From: Coptis chinensis
Taxonomy: Eukaryota; Streptophyta; Magnoliopsida; Ranunculales; Ranunculaceae
DNA: 64,000 nt
Assembly (NCBI GenBank): GCA_015680905.1
Contig: CM027379.1
Span: forward strand, 30,708,501-30,772,500
Reading direction: 5' to 3'
Below, one piece after another: positions 12,401 through 23,491 of this stretch (its first letter is position 1; each line of letters starts with the position of its first letter). The notes under the pieces are model-generated. The model was not told where the DNA came from and did not search any database. It saw only the letters and a program-made list of their open reading frames with translations. Position numbers and translations under genes: made by a program.

Positions 12401-15400
12401 CCCAATTGATAATCACACATATGACCATGACTAATAAATACCATACCGGATCTTCATTCTAGAATTTCATTAGCAATGATGAAACGATCGAGAATTTCAA
12501 TTTCCCTGTCTTTCACAGACGCCATTTTGAAAGTGGGAAATAATGACACAATGACTTCCTTAGACCTACAAGCAAGGATTTTCATGATGACCTAATAAAG
12601 ACAATAACAGAAGCAGTATTTCCCTTGTGAAACTGAAATTTTCTTATGAGGCTTTATTCTTCTGTTTTTCTCAGATTTGGAGGCGGACTTATAATTTGCT
12701 TATCAAGCAAAGAAAAGGTAAATCCATATATTTTAGGGCACATTAACACCTCAAATATACACTAAAATTTTGAGATTTCTTCTTAGATTTTAAAGCAAAT
12801 CAAGGGCAAATGCATGTGTCTGTCGTCCAGTAGTGCACTTCATTCGCACTGAGGAAGATCCAAGATCTTTGTATTGTTTTTCACAATTCGGAAAATATTC
12901 AAAAATAGTCCAAGATACCATTTTGTATTCGTTTTGTTTCTGGGCATGCAGCAAACGGACATATGTTCGCAGAACTGAACACCCGTGTGCGTCAAAACAA
13001 TGTAGTACAAATGTAATTACTGTCTTATGATTATACTAATGGCGGTGTTAGTCGCTTGAGCAGTATTAGCTGAAAGTTCGTGACCACGTACCTCAAATGA
13101 AAGAGGAAATGAGAAAATAAAAAAATATTCTAAACAACAATATCACCTAGGAGGGTCTGATAAGAACAACAAATAGAAGGTGTGCAGCTTCATGAGGAAG
13201 GAGTGTTAAGAGTTATTTTTGTTTTTGCTAATCAGATTGTTAGAGTTCTAAGTGAGACATTAGAGTTCTATATTGTAAACCGACTATTTTTCCAATATAA
13301 GAAGTGTGAGAGAAGGCCAAAATTACTTGAGCCATACTCTCTTTTCTCTCCAAACTTTCTTCTTCATTAGCAATATTATGATTTTACTATGAGCAACAGA
13401 CTTAAGGTTACAGCAAGACACAGATGAGGCGATCTACGGAGGATCCTATCCTAAATACATGGCAATGAAGGGAATTAAGATTGCACACTGAAAGGTTAGA
13501 GGCTTAGTTCTCAGCTTTCAAGAAGAAAATCTTCATGATCACCCTACGAAAAAGCCCATTTAGCATAAGGAGGAAGAATTAACTAAATTCTTGGCGTCTG
13601 TGACAAGGAGGAGCGATTTGGTTTCTGTATCTATATTACACTTGCATTCAAAGTTTAGTGTGAATCTCAATATTGTCAATTTTTTAAAATGTGCGTGTAT
13701 GTTATGCCCACCAAACATGGCATCACTGTCTTCTACATAGTTTGTTGTAATGTGTTTATATCCTTATTATTATTTCTCTCTCAACATTATCCTAGTTTGT
13801 GAAAAAGCACCAATTTTAACAAAAATGCCAGAATTCTGCAAAGGGAGCAACATTCTGGTAAAAAAGGAGATCTTCAACTAAACTTGCAATTCACTTTTCC
13901 TTTAGGGTCACTTCCTATTTATTGTAGTGTTCGTTGGACCATGCCTTAAAAGTCTGTACAATCAAGGGGTCCTTTGATGTCCAATCTACACTTGTTTGAA
14001 GGAATATTATGCCATGAAAAAAAAATGACCTTTTCCACCTGATATAGGAAGGCCAAGGTCAATGCAGCATGCCAGTCTCAAAGAAATACTCATCGAACAT
14101 GCATCTGCTCAGAATATTCTTTTACATTGCTTTTTCGGAGTAGATCTAATTATTTCAAGTATCACCTTTAGTCAGGTGTCACTTTAATTATTGCCATATT
14201 AATAGAGTTCTTTTAGCTGGCTCTTTCTCAATCTTCACATATGGAGGAAATCGCTCTAGTATTTGCTTCCTTTTCAAGTGATTTTAGCATTGATGGTGGA
14301 AACAAAGTGCTTGATCCAATCCACTCAGGAAGCCATTCAGAATATCAACGCCTAATGGGCCAAATTATAGGCTTATATAAGCCAGGCCTTTAGGTACTCA
14401 ATGAAGTATATTCTAATACAAATTAGAATGACCGTGTCTTTTTATCAAAGAAATTTTGTCTTGTCAAGAAAATACAAAAGAGAAAAAGAAAAAGACACAG
14501 GGGTTACCTTAGATAAAATAAAAAATGGAAAACATAGGGACAAATTAAAATAAACAACTGAAATGAATAGGTGGAATGAAGTGTGAACACATCAAATGAA
14601 ACGTACAACATGTACTTAGTTGCAAAATTTTAAAACATAGGCTCCATATCAAGTTTAGAGATAATGCTCACCTATCAACCAGGATGTTTTCTTTTATAAT
14701 ATTTGACATTGCATGTTCGTATTCGGGATGATCGAGAAAGTTCCTTCATACATGAACAGCCAAAGTTATAAAACTAGCATTTATCCAAGTAGAGAACTAA
14801 CAGTTGAATACTAAATAATCACACTAATTTTGATAAATTTGGCAAATTCTAAAATCCTAGGAAGCACGGATACCGATACGCGACACGGATACGACACGGA
14901 TATGCGGACAGGGCATTTTTCAAAAATATAGGACACAAATACGTCATGGACACATTTGAATAATGTATATATAAATATTATATAATTGAGCATTTTTCAC
15001 CAAATTCAAATTCAAATGGCAATTCTACTTCATAAAATGACCAATTCAAACACATTAAGCAGCAACTTACATGTATAACTTGGATTCACTTCATCTTTCT
15101 TCTTTTGCATCTCTTCTTAACTTGGATTTTATTTCACTTGCTTTTTTTTTGTTGAAGTTCCAAAAAAATTTCTTGTATGTGTGAGATTATTGTCCCCCGC
15201 GTGTCGGAAATTAAAAAATTAATTATAAAATCGGATACTCCAAATCGCGTATCTATCGGACGCGTATCCGTGTCGGACACGGATACTTCACCCTTAGGGA
15301 CGTATCGGTGCTTCACAGCTAAAATCAACGACTTCTATATGATTTACATGGTCCAGTTCAAGGTCCAGGAATTTGAAAGGGAAAGAAATCCTTTTCAGAT

Positions 15401-17164
15401 ATCCGTTTAGAGATACTTGATAAATTGTGATCGGAGATGTTCACGGCCCTAAATTTATAATTATCAACCTTTTCATAACACCAAACTACTCTCCCATCAC
15501 CCAAGTATTTTAAGCATCTACAAACAGTTCAGAATTGCAGAGGACAATGTGATGGGCAAAAATAGTATTTATGTTCCTAGGACAGCAGGCACGTTCTTAT
15601 ATAGTTCAAGCTTAAACTGGTCTAAGTAGAGATATATCTTAGTTCATCTCATTTCTTAATTTGTTGCTATATAATGGTTCTTATTTCTTAACAAACCTGC
15701 TTAATAAAGTAAATTTCAAAACTGAAAAACAAACTAAACTAAGCTGAAGTAAGGAGAATAATTATTTGGAAACGAATATGCTAATTGGAATACTGTAATA
15801 CCTACAGGGGTGACAAGCTGAAAATTATCTACTAAAAAGTAGCTTAAAGAAATAACAAGACAGATCATTCTATATGAAACTACCTTGAGAAGAAGTGTAT
15901 CTCTGCTCCACTCTTATGAATTTGTATGCGGTCACCATCAAATTTGCACTCAACAACCACTTCTTTTCCATGAAGCTATAAAATTTTAATAATAAAAATT
16001 CAGCTAATTTGTTTGACGTATCTTTAAAAAAACAATTAAGGATCAATTGATGATACAAGCAACATGATGGACATCTCGATAATAGAGACAATAGTTTGTC
16101 AAACAAATAAAAGAAAAGATAGTTTAGCTGGTCTAGTAAAATTAAGGAAAGCTATTGGACTGTGAAATCATTTCAAATCCCAACCTTCTTCCATGCAGCA
16201 GCAGCATCACTAATTCGTAGAGCTAGCTGAGGGCGCACAGCTTTTCCAATTTCTATGTCCTGATCAAAAGATGGAAGAACCCCCAAAGATAATAAGGTAC
16301 CATACTAAACACACATGTAAAGAGGTTACAGAATGCTGCACACACCTGGCGTTTGTGTCGTTTGCTTCGGTCCCTTAACTTCTCACATACTAGTTTTAAG
16401 TCACAAGTAACGTTAAACAAGTCTTCCGCGTCAGGATGAAATTCATGGAATATGCTCTTTTCACTAGTTCCCAGCTTCAAATCTATGAGCAGAAACATAA
16501 GTCATATCATCTCCATAACTAGTAAGTCCAAAACGAGGTTGACTAACAGTACCTTTAAGTATAATCATGACAATCCACTTCATTTCCTGAGCATTTGTTT
16601 TCTTGATAAGTTCCGCAAGAACACCAGTCTTTTCCGCCCTATTCGAAACTTGCATGTAAAGTAAACTAAAAACTATTTCTATTGAACTAAAATAATAATA
16701 ATAATAATAAATAAATAATGAGACCCGTACCGATTCTCGGTAGCAGACAAACGATCAAGTAAAACATTGAGTTCCAAAATAGTCAACCCACCAGAACTCA
16801 AACTCTGCCTCCTTTGCAAAACCTCACTTGCAACAAGTGCGAAATTACCAACATTAACCCCAGTCTTGGCACCACCTTTCCTCCAATTAATAAGTCTAAC
16901 GGCATCCTCACTTTCTCTCGATATACCCAACGCGTCTATAAGACACGTGGCAAGTACTGATTCTTTTAAACCGTAGGACCCACGTTCGCGGTCGAGTGAC
17001 GGGAGGATTAAACGAATGGAGTTGAAATAATCGGAGGGTGATTTGCAGTAGTTGTCCAGAAATTTACGGAATTTTGAACGTTTTTTCGATGAGGATTTTG
17101 ATTTTGCCATCCAGTTGTACATTGAACAGAGGACACTGAACGGAACTGCTTTTTCGTCTCCCAT
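315..17164 (-). CDS. LIG4: DNA ligase IV (ATP-dependent; non-homologous end joining)
   Basis: Nuclear ligase that seals double-strand breaks with XRCC4. Exons, 5' to 3' on the minus strand: 17164-16731, 16638-16553, 16482-16346, 16259-16185, 15975-15884, 14743-14672, 12369-12290, 12201-12164, 11922-11757, 11356-11281, 9917-9793, 9705-9671, 9587-9529, 8377-8294, 7854-7762, 7676-7628, 7112-7025, 6834-6631, 5968-5843, 5762-5663, 5575-5470, 1545-1421, 1337-1176, 655-500 and, tentatively, 351-315. This gives about 934 residues. Visible: the N-terminal DNA-binding part ([12 protein letters not shown]), ligase motif I KFDGDR (K about 255), motif [11 protein letters not shown], motif IV DEGIVLK, motif V KWLKLKP, motif [16 protein letters not shown], and two BRCT domains ([33 protein letters not shown]) around the XRCC4-binding linker. 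The start [12 protein letters not shown] matches plant LIG4. Intron 12 starts with GC. Exon 9 begins IWSD where a shorter LCY-type sequence is usual. Known plant proteins have a longer C-terminal tail, so the last exon is uncertain. Confidence 0.9.
2948..2976. repeat. (AT)n microsatellite
   Basis: Uninterrupted AT dinucleotide run on the left shoulder of the intron 21 fold-back element. Confidence 0.95.
3235..3299. repeat. (AT)n microsatellite
   Basis: AT dinucleotide run of about 65 bp with one early interruption. The predicted YIYIYI peptides across it on both strands are artefacts. Confidence 0.95.
3362..3427. repeat. (AT)n microsatellite
   Basis: Second long AT run. It is separated from the previous one by about 60 bp that reappear in similar form just after it (ATCAACATACAT...AATATAC). 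Confidence 0.95.
4770..5140 (-). mobile_element. TRIM retrotransposon in LIG4 intron 21
   Basis: Miniature LTR element without coding capacity. Two LTRs of about 125-130 bp (4770-4900 and 5017-5140, minus orientation) share GAGCATCCAACTCAAAACCA and CCCATGTGGGACT. The internal segment of about 115 bp starts with a decayed primer site and ends in a purine-rich tract (complement of CCCCCTAACC at 4901-4910). The 5' end reads TGTTGAGATG on the minus strand. Flanks CCATC (left) and ACATC (right) fit a 5-bp target duplication with one mismatch. Same family as the element at 10305-10683, and older looking. Confidence 0.75.
7160..7260. repeat. remnant of the GTATCCG/CGGACAC interspersed repeat
   Basis: Short stretch with GGGTACGTGTGCGAGTATCC and GACACCGGTACGGATAT motifs shared with the better preserved copies at 9240-9370 and 14857-15318. 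It lies in a LIG4 intron; no ends can be defined. Confidence 0.4.
9240..9370. repeat. remnant of the GTATCCG/CGGACAC interspersed repeat
   Basis: Contains TACGTATCCACGTGTCTG and GTCGGACACACACGGATAC, the same motif set as the MITE at 14857-15318. Truncated copy in a LIG4 intron. Confidence 0.45.
10305..10683 (-). mobile_element. complete TRIM retrotransposon in LIG4 intron 10
   Basis: Miniature LTR retrotransposon of 379 bp. The 5' LTR is 10683-10524 (minus; begins TGTTGAGATG). It is followed directly by the primer-binding site TGGTACCAGAGC (10523-10512), which resembles the plant initiator-Met tRNA site TGGTATCAGAGC. A short internal segment and a polypurine tract (minus GTGAGGGGGCG, 10448-10438) precede the 3' LTR at 10437-10305. 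An exact 5-bp target duplication CTACC flanks it (10300-10304 and 10684-10688). It has no ORF, so movement would depend on a full element's enzymes. Confidence 0.85.
14857..15318. mobile_element. hAT-like MITE in LIG4 intron 5
   Basis: Non-autonomous DNA transposon of 462 bp. Imperfect terminal inverted repeats read CTAGGAAGCACGGATACCGA at the left and, in complement, CTGTGAAGCACCGATACG at the right. An exact 8-bp duplication CTAAAATC flanks it (14849-14856 and 15319-15326), which is the hAT superfamily target size. Subterminal parts are rich in the CGTGTCGGACACGGATAC motif. No transposase. Confidence 0.7.
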
Positions 17165-18209
17165 TTTTCTTTTTTTTTCACTTCCTTCTTTCGGAAGATT
17201 TATAGTCGGCTTCCCTCTCTTTCTTATGAAAAATGGTTTCTGCCTTTTCCTGGGCATTTTATAGTGGGGTTGGGTTGGGTTTTCAATGGAACGGTTTGGG
17301 TCGGATTTTGGGAACTCATTACCGAACCGATAAAATAATGGTGTGTCCAAAACCAACCCAAACCGATAATACTATATTATTGCATAGCACTGGAGAGTGA
17401 GCAGAAAGAGAGAGATACAGGCGAAAGGGAGTCAAGCGATGACCCCGGTCCAATAAATATACTCTTTGCTCACTTGATTATAATGCATCCGAATCCAAAC
17501 CGAACTGACGAGAAATATTTCCATTTGAAACTATAAATTTATTTAAAATTTATATCATATAAATTAATTTTTACCACATTTTTTTTTTTTGAGCTTGTAA
17601 AAAACTATAATTACTATATAGTGCAAGAATGAGTTGAGAGAGAAAATAGTGAGTAAAACGAGACAGGAATAATTTCGAGGAGACAAAAATGAGAGTTTTA
17701 TTTTGACAAGCAAATGAGAGGTTGGAGAGAAAAAGAGACAATTAGACGATGTTTCAATTAATCATAAAATGCCATCATATCGGTTTGATGGATTGGATTT
17801 GCAATCATATAGGTTTGATGGATGGCAAATCCATAACCAAACAACATCTATTCGGAACTTCAAATTGAACCTATTAGCTAACTAAAACTGAATCACCAAA
17901 ACACTAAAACCCGAACCGAAACAGTTTGTTATCGGTTTAGGTTAAAATTGGTTATCGGGTTATCGAACCCATTGACAGCCCTGGTTGGGGTGAATGGGTG
18001 ATAATGGGGTGAGGGTAAAGTTGGATAAAATGTATGAGTGTTGGGTTTTCTAATAATAATAATAATAAAAAACAAAAAGCCCATATCAAGATCGACCACT
18101 CGGGTTTTACAACCGGTTCGCAGATCTGAGTGAAGAAGATTTATCTTTTAAGTAGTTAATAAATTTCAATATTGAGTTGGGGGTGTAGATCGAAATAAAA
18201 AACCAAAAA
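17165..18209. promoter_or_regulatory. shared upstream region between divergent LIG4 and VHA-e
   Basis: About 1.05 kb separates the LIG4 start codon (minus) from the VHA-e start codon (plus), so both 5' ends and promoters should lie here. The LIG4 side keeps an in-frame upstream extension with a further ATG at 17257 (see findings). The middle is AT-rich with repeated GGTTTGATGGATGG and ACCGAAC-type words. I see no convincing TATA box. Confidence 0.5.
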
Positions 18210-21200
18210 ATGGGTTTCTTGTTAACAAGTATAATTTTCCTCGTGGTCGGTATTGTAGCCGCTCTATTCATGAGAATATGCTGCAATAGAGGTCCTTCTG
18301 CAAATCTGTAAGTACAATAAGTCCCCCCTCCCCCTAATTCTATTCAATTTTATCCGGTCAACGATTCATATTTTTTTTTTACTGATTTGCAGTTTACACC
18401 TGACATTGGTCATCACTGCAGTTGTGTGCTGTTGGTTGATGTAAGTTTTTTTGTATCTTCTTCTTTCTCTTGGGTGTTCAATTGTAATCATCTTTTCCAA
18501 TCCCCAATGCACATGCTAATTTATTTAACGAGTCATACCAAGTTAGCTGTAGGCTATGTTTATACAACGATAGACACAAGAGGAGTATATATAATTTCTT
18601 GCAAGTACAATTGAGTTATATGACCAGCATCTAACCTCATGAGTATGCCAACTTTAAAATCAATCAGTTACAGTAAAAATTGAATTAAATCCCTGTGCAT
18701 TAAGTAATCCCAATGAAAACATGTGGGGTGCTTGGTCGAGATCAGAGCACCAGATTATTATTTTTTTGTAATAATTATAATTATTATTAATTGTTTAATT
18801 TTTTCCTTTTCTGTTCACGCCTTGTTTTCCGGTGTCAATGCATATGCTAATTAAGAATAGGTACCCAATTCGGTGACTTCTTCAGGTATTTCTTGAAGGC
18901 GTCAATGCGTCATACCAAGTTAGGCCGTTCACGGTGTTGTAGACTTTATACCAAGATATCCAAAATGCCAGTACTTCAAAACATGGATATTCATTTCTTC
19001 CTCCTTCCATTGTCTACCCTTGCATTCATATGGCCCAACACAAGACATAGATAAGAGGGGTATATTCTTTAGTACAGGGTTACTTCAAGTAAAATTTCTT
19101 GAAAGAGGAAGGGATCGTAACGATGTTAGCATTGATCACTGGGACATAGGCCATGAGGCGCAACCTCTAGCCTCATAGACAGAAAACACACTGTGATTAT
19201 AGCCTCTTTGTTAGTTAAAGAGACTTATTCCTCATGCCCCCGATTCCTACCCCTCGAGGCTTAAGCCTCAATGAAGCCCTCTTACAGATCTTCTTTGGGA
19301 AAAAATAAATAAAAATGAAATCTATCCTATTAAGTTTGAAAACTACACGTTAGTCCAACTCTATAAATGAAATATGTTGTCCTAAACCCTTAGTTAGCAC
19401 ACAATCATCCCTAAACCTATGTCTCTTGCTTTGTTCAAATTTTTAGTTTTTGCAGCTCGTCAGTGTCCCTCACAAAGTAAAACTGAAAGCTTCTATAACT
19501 TTGTGCTTGTCTAATTAAATTTGTCATATGACTCGAGGTTTTTTGTTTGGTTTGATTTATTTATATTTTCTTCTACAATACATTTTTTTATTATTAATTT
19601 ATTTTTTAATTTTATTTTCGATCTTTAATCTGAGTCTTACGCCTCTCAGCCAAACTTCAAGGAGGCCTTCTGCCTCGAGGCTTAAAGGCGCTTTTAAGGG
19701 CTCTATAGATTTTTAACTGGTTACTATTTCACATGCAGATGATACTCTGCGTTATATTGGTATGCCTTTGGTGGTTTAAAAGGCTTTCAAATGTGACTGT
19801 TTTACCTTGCAATAGTTTTGGGCATATAGCATAGTTGGTATTAGGTCAGGTATTTGAGCCCTTAGAGTCGAATTTCAGTATGTTAAGGGCTAGAGTCCTT
19901 TGGTTTAGCGAGCTCCAAAATCAAGCTCATCTATTACTGCGACACAAACGAGGTCAAGTGAGCCAACAAACAGTCGACCTCCGGTAGATACCTAGTTTAC
20001 TCACTAGATGGTGTTCAAGGCGATCCAGTCGAGTTCAGTAAACTTGACATCGATGAGAAGTGATACTCCCTGGAGTGCCATGTAGACGTTTAATTTTTTG
20101 TGAGTATAAACGAGTTATATGACCAGCATCTAGACTCTTTTTACAGTGTATGGAGTGTACCATCTTTAAAATCAATCAACTACCATAAAAATTGAATTAA
20201 AGCTGTGTGCATGAAGTAATCCCTATGGATGATCCATGAAAACATCTAAGGAAATCCTAGGGTGCTTGGTTGAGATTGGGGTGTTGTCTTTGAGCACCAG
20301 CTCGAGGGTGTAGCTGGTTGGGCTACTATAGGTTCAGCAAGACTTACCTTATTTGTGGGGAATTTTCTTTGCAGGGGTTGTGGTGTTACTTGCTGTTCAA
20401 GCTTTCGACCTCTTCATTCATGTACATGTAGATATTCTTATGGATAAGTATCTTATTCTTTTCTTTGTAGCCGAAGGCGCCAAGGCACAACCTCCCGCCC
20501 CACGCCTTTAATCGTGTTGCCGTACATGTTTGCCAACCTTGCCGCCTACCACGTAGGTTTTTTTGTGGCTAAATAAGCCTGATTTGTTGTGAAAAATAGA
20601 ATACTATAAAAGCAAGGAACGTCCTAGCATCTTTGACACCCCATCACTTGCTAGCCCCGCGACCAGTAGTAGTATGCACCACATTAGTAGATGGGAGCAT
20701 ATTTAGTTGCTGAGGAGTGTCTAGGTATGGAGTTTGCTAGGTCTCGGCTAATTTGGTGGCAAGACAAGTGAAATTCGGCGACTCACCTTAAGCTCTGGAC
20801 AAAAGACAGGCCTATAACTACTTGAAGTCGAAAATGGCACGGAGGGTCAGTGGTGGATTTGGAGATGGAAAGAAGAAACGAAAAATTAGGTTGTTTATCA
20901 ACATGGAACTAGATCTTGAGTAGCTTATGGAGATGATCTAACATTTTTAACTAATATAAAGATGGGTATTTGTGTGATACTGAAATAGAACTAATTAGGA
21001 TTTTCTAGGTACGTGTTTGACAAGTAATTAAGTCCGTGATACATAATTTTTCAGCCTAGATTCAACTTGACTAGTTAACTATGAACTCACACTTTTGAAA
21101 TAACTGTATAATTATCACATAACAGTATGTACTTGAGTATATGTTAGAGTCGAAGAGTTGAGGTAGGGGACAGCAAGAATTAAAAAATATTAACATTTTG

Positions 21201-21981
21201 AAAGATCTATATACAATAGCAATGTGGATGAAGAAGACGGAGACAAGGAGTTAAGGGCAAAAATGAGAATGTAGATGGACAGGGTTTGGAGGAGATTAGG
21301 ATCAGAAGTTTAATTTCAAACACATGGTACGCAGGATGATCACAAACGATCAAGTTATTTTCAACTATTTGTGATGGTGGAGATATCTTTGTAGACAAGG
21401 TGGCTATGTTGGAGAGTGAAACTCCACCTGACTCTTGTGCAACAGTTTAGGTTGTTTTATAATTTTCATTTTAAGATACCAATTAGCGTTTGTCATATAT
21501 TATGGTTTCTTGCCCTTCCATTTGAACTTTACTTTGGAGCAAATGTAAAGTTTGGTTCATATATGCGTTTAGGCTTTTAGTGATAAATATTTGATGCATA
21601 TCATTGTTTCTCCATATTTGTTTAAATTGACCAAAAGGGACTGCTCAAATGGTGGGAATTACTGCCTTGGGCAATTAACTTTATGAGTTGCAGTAGAGAT
21701 ATATTTTTCTTGGCACTCTTTGGTATCGTCACCATGTATTAATAATATTAGTATTCCAAAACTATGTTACTGATTCTGCAATATGAGATTTGTAGATCCA
21801 TTGTTCATAATATTTTGTGTCTTAAATACTTAACTCATAAATGCTAAGATCGAAATTTCAGCAGACAACTGCATCTACTCCTATAACATTGTTTTTATAT
21901 TTATCTTTCTTTGTTAGGTGGGCAATTGTATATCTTGCGCAGATGAAGCCATTAATTAATCCAATCCTCAGTGAAGAGTGA
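18210..21981 (+). CDS. VHA-e: V-type proton ATPase subunit e
   Basis: Small hydrophobic subunit of the membrane V0 sector of the vacuolar/endomembrane proton pump. Three exons: 18210-18307, 18393-18440 and 21918-21981, joined at GT-AG sites, give 70 codons (69 residues plus stop), the family's length. The protein starts [20 protein letters not shown], keeps the [10 protein letters not shown] loop and the second membrane helix ([20 protein letters not shown]), and ends [14 protein letters not shown], as in plant VHA-e. Intron 2 is unusually long (3.48 kb) and filled with repeat debris. It is divergent from LIG4. Confidence 0.92.
18605..18750 (+). repeat. direct repeat, copy 1, in VHA-e intron 2
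   Basis: Shares GAGTTATATGACCAGCATCT, an AAAATCAATCA block, AAAAATTGAATTAAA and GGGTGCTTGGT with 20100-20300, in the same order and orientation. The two copies bracket about 1.35 kb of intron sequence. Confidence 0.65.
19815..19885 (+). repeat. possible tRNA-derived SINE remnant
   Basis: TAGCATAGTTGG resembles an RNA polymerase III A box and, about 40 bp on, GAGTCGAATTTC resembles a B box. That arrangement suits the 5' head of a tRNA-derived SINE. No clear tail or duplication was found, so this is tentative. Confidence 0.3.
20100..20300 (+). repeat. direct repeat, copy 2, in VHA-e intron 2
   Basis: Partner of 18605-18750. Diverged by several small indels, so the duplication is not recent. 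Confidence 0.65.
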
Positions 21982-23188
21982 TGCTTCTCCAAGGAGTTAC
22001 GTGATGGCGCTTGTTGCATCAACATTATGTATGATGGATGTCTCCCTGGAATACTGTTTGGACCCTTTTTCTCATTCGAACATTCTTATATTTTATTTAG
22101 AAAAATTGTATGATGGTTTGTGCTTCCTGTATCTGCCTTACAGAACAGTCTATATTCTTCAGTTTATCAAAAGCGTTTAGTAGTCTATTGTTAGACCTCC
22201 AAAAAGAGTAATAAATGATGGATTCTGCCTGGTCCCTATTCAGCTGTAGTTGTTTCCTCTACCCATTCCCCAGCACTTAATCTAGCTTATACTATATACT
22301 TCCTATATGTAAAGCCGTAAAGACGGTGCACTGAATCACTGGTAGTATTTGATCCAGAGATGGAAATTTTATGCCTAAGTGCAGTGCAGTGGTTAACAAT
22401 GGTTTGGGTTCTATTTTTCATGCCTCAGTGCAGTTGGAATATCCCCCTGCATGCCATTATACCTTTAGTGCACGAGAGTTATCACAGGTGTGAGTGAATG
22501 TATGAGCCATGAGATGATGCGGAACATGTTAATTAAGATCGTAATGCTATTTTGGATCATACCTACAGTTAAGACCTTGCCAAGATGGTATACATGCTCC
22601 AAAATAGGCAGTTTATTTTGATAATTTAGTCATATTTTCGGATTAAGTGTAACCCGGAAACAGATTAAGTTTTTCTTAGTTACTGAAAAAATGAGTCATT
22701 AAAAGCTTGCCCAAGCCCCAAAGGAAGCCCAAGTCTAAGTTTTATTTACTATGTAGTATTGTGTCTGCATTTACTCTGTAGTATCGTTCTTCTGATTCTT
22801 GTTATATTGTACCCTCATTCTCTCCGTGTATTTGGATTGAAGATGATGACAGACTCGTGCAAATATTTGGAAGTTTCATATATTTTTCTGAAAAACTAAT
22901 GAAAAGAAAAGGATGAGAAAGACTTGTCTATTTGCAGTTGACTTCATATTTATGTGGAGGTCCGAGCTGTAGATGAGCTTGGGTCACTTGGCAGCACCAA
23001 GCTTGAACTAAGAAACATTACACAATTCGAGACATTGAATGGATAGAAATACAGTCACATTTAATAGAATTCAATAGCTTTGAAAGACTTTTTGAGAACC
23101 TACCCTTTCTTTGGAGCTCTCTACTCTCATTTCTCTCGCCAAGAGGTCTATAAGTGCCTTAGAGTCGCATGTTTTGGTGCAGCAAGAG

Positions 23189-23491
23189 ATGGAGAAGAAG
23201 TGGTTTCAACTAAATGCTTTGGCGATAGTTTCGTTTCTATTGTTGCTGGTTATCGCCCCTTCTCTAGCATGCTCTTCTTCGAAAGGCAACGGATGTAGAG
23301 ACTGCATTGCTGATCAAATGAAGTACGGCTGCCCAGCATGTGCGCCAATACTACGTTGCATGGCCCGGTGTCTGTGGGGTGGTAAATCACAATCCGTGTG
23401 TTCAAAAAAGTGTGATTGTAATGGCGGGAAGCCACGCCTTTCGGATTGCAAGAAATGCATGTCTAGGTGCAAGTGTAGTTGTGCTAAATAG
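23189..23491 (+). CDS. secreted cysteine-rich peptide, plant thionin-family-like
   Basis: Single-exon ORF of 100 residues. Residues 1 to about 27 form a signal peptide (MEKKWF, then a hydrophobic run ending APSLA), so the product should be secreted. The mature part of about 73 residues is basic and contains 15 cysteines, including GCRDCIADQ, YGCPACAPILRCMARCLWGG and a C-terminal CKKCMSRCKCSC. The pattern resembles small plant peptides annotated as 'plant thionin family', usually linked to defence or reproduction; the role here is inferred. The frame is open upstream without ATG, so the start at 23189 is chosen for the signal peptide. No neighbour suggests a pathway. Confidence 0.7.
   Translation: MEKKWFQLNALAIVSFLLLLVIAPSLACSSSKGNGCRDCIADQMKYGCPACAPILRCMARCLWGGKSQSVCSKKCDCNGGKPRLSDCKKCMSRCKCSCAK

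Noticed and set aside
12480..12560. Short frame on the minus strand starting [17 protein letters not shown] within a LIG4 intron
   Set aside because: Too short, ends quickly in a stop, and does not fit LIG4; LIG4 exons on either side join correctly without it.
13160..13380. Possible LTR fragment (repeated TTAGAGTTCTA words and a polyadenylation-like end)
   Set aside because: No primer site, partner copy or target duplication could be found.
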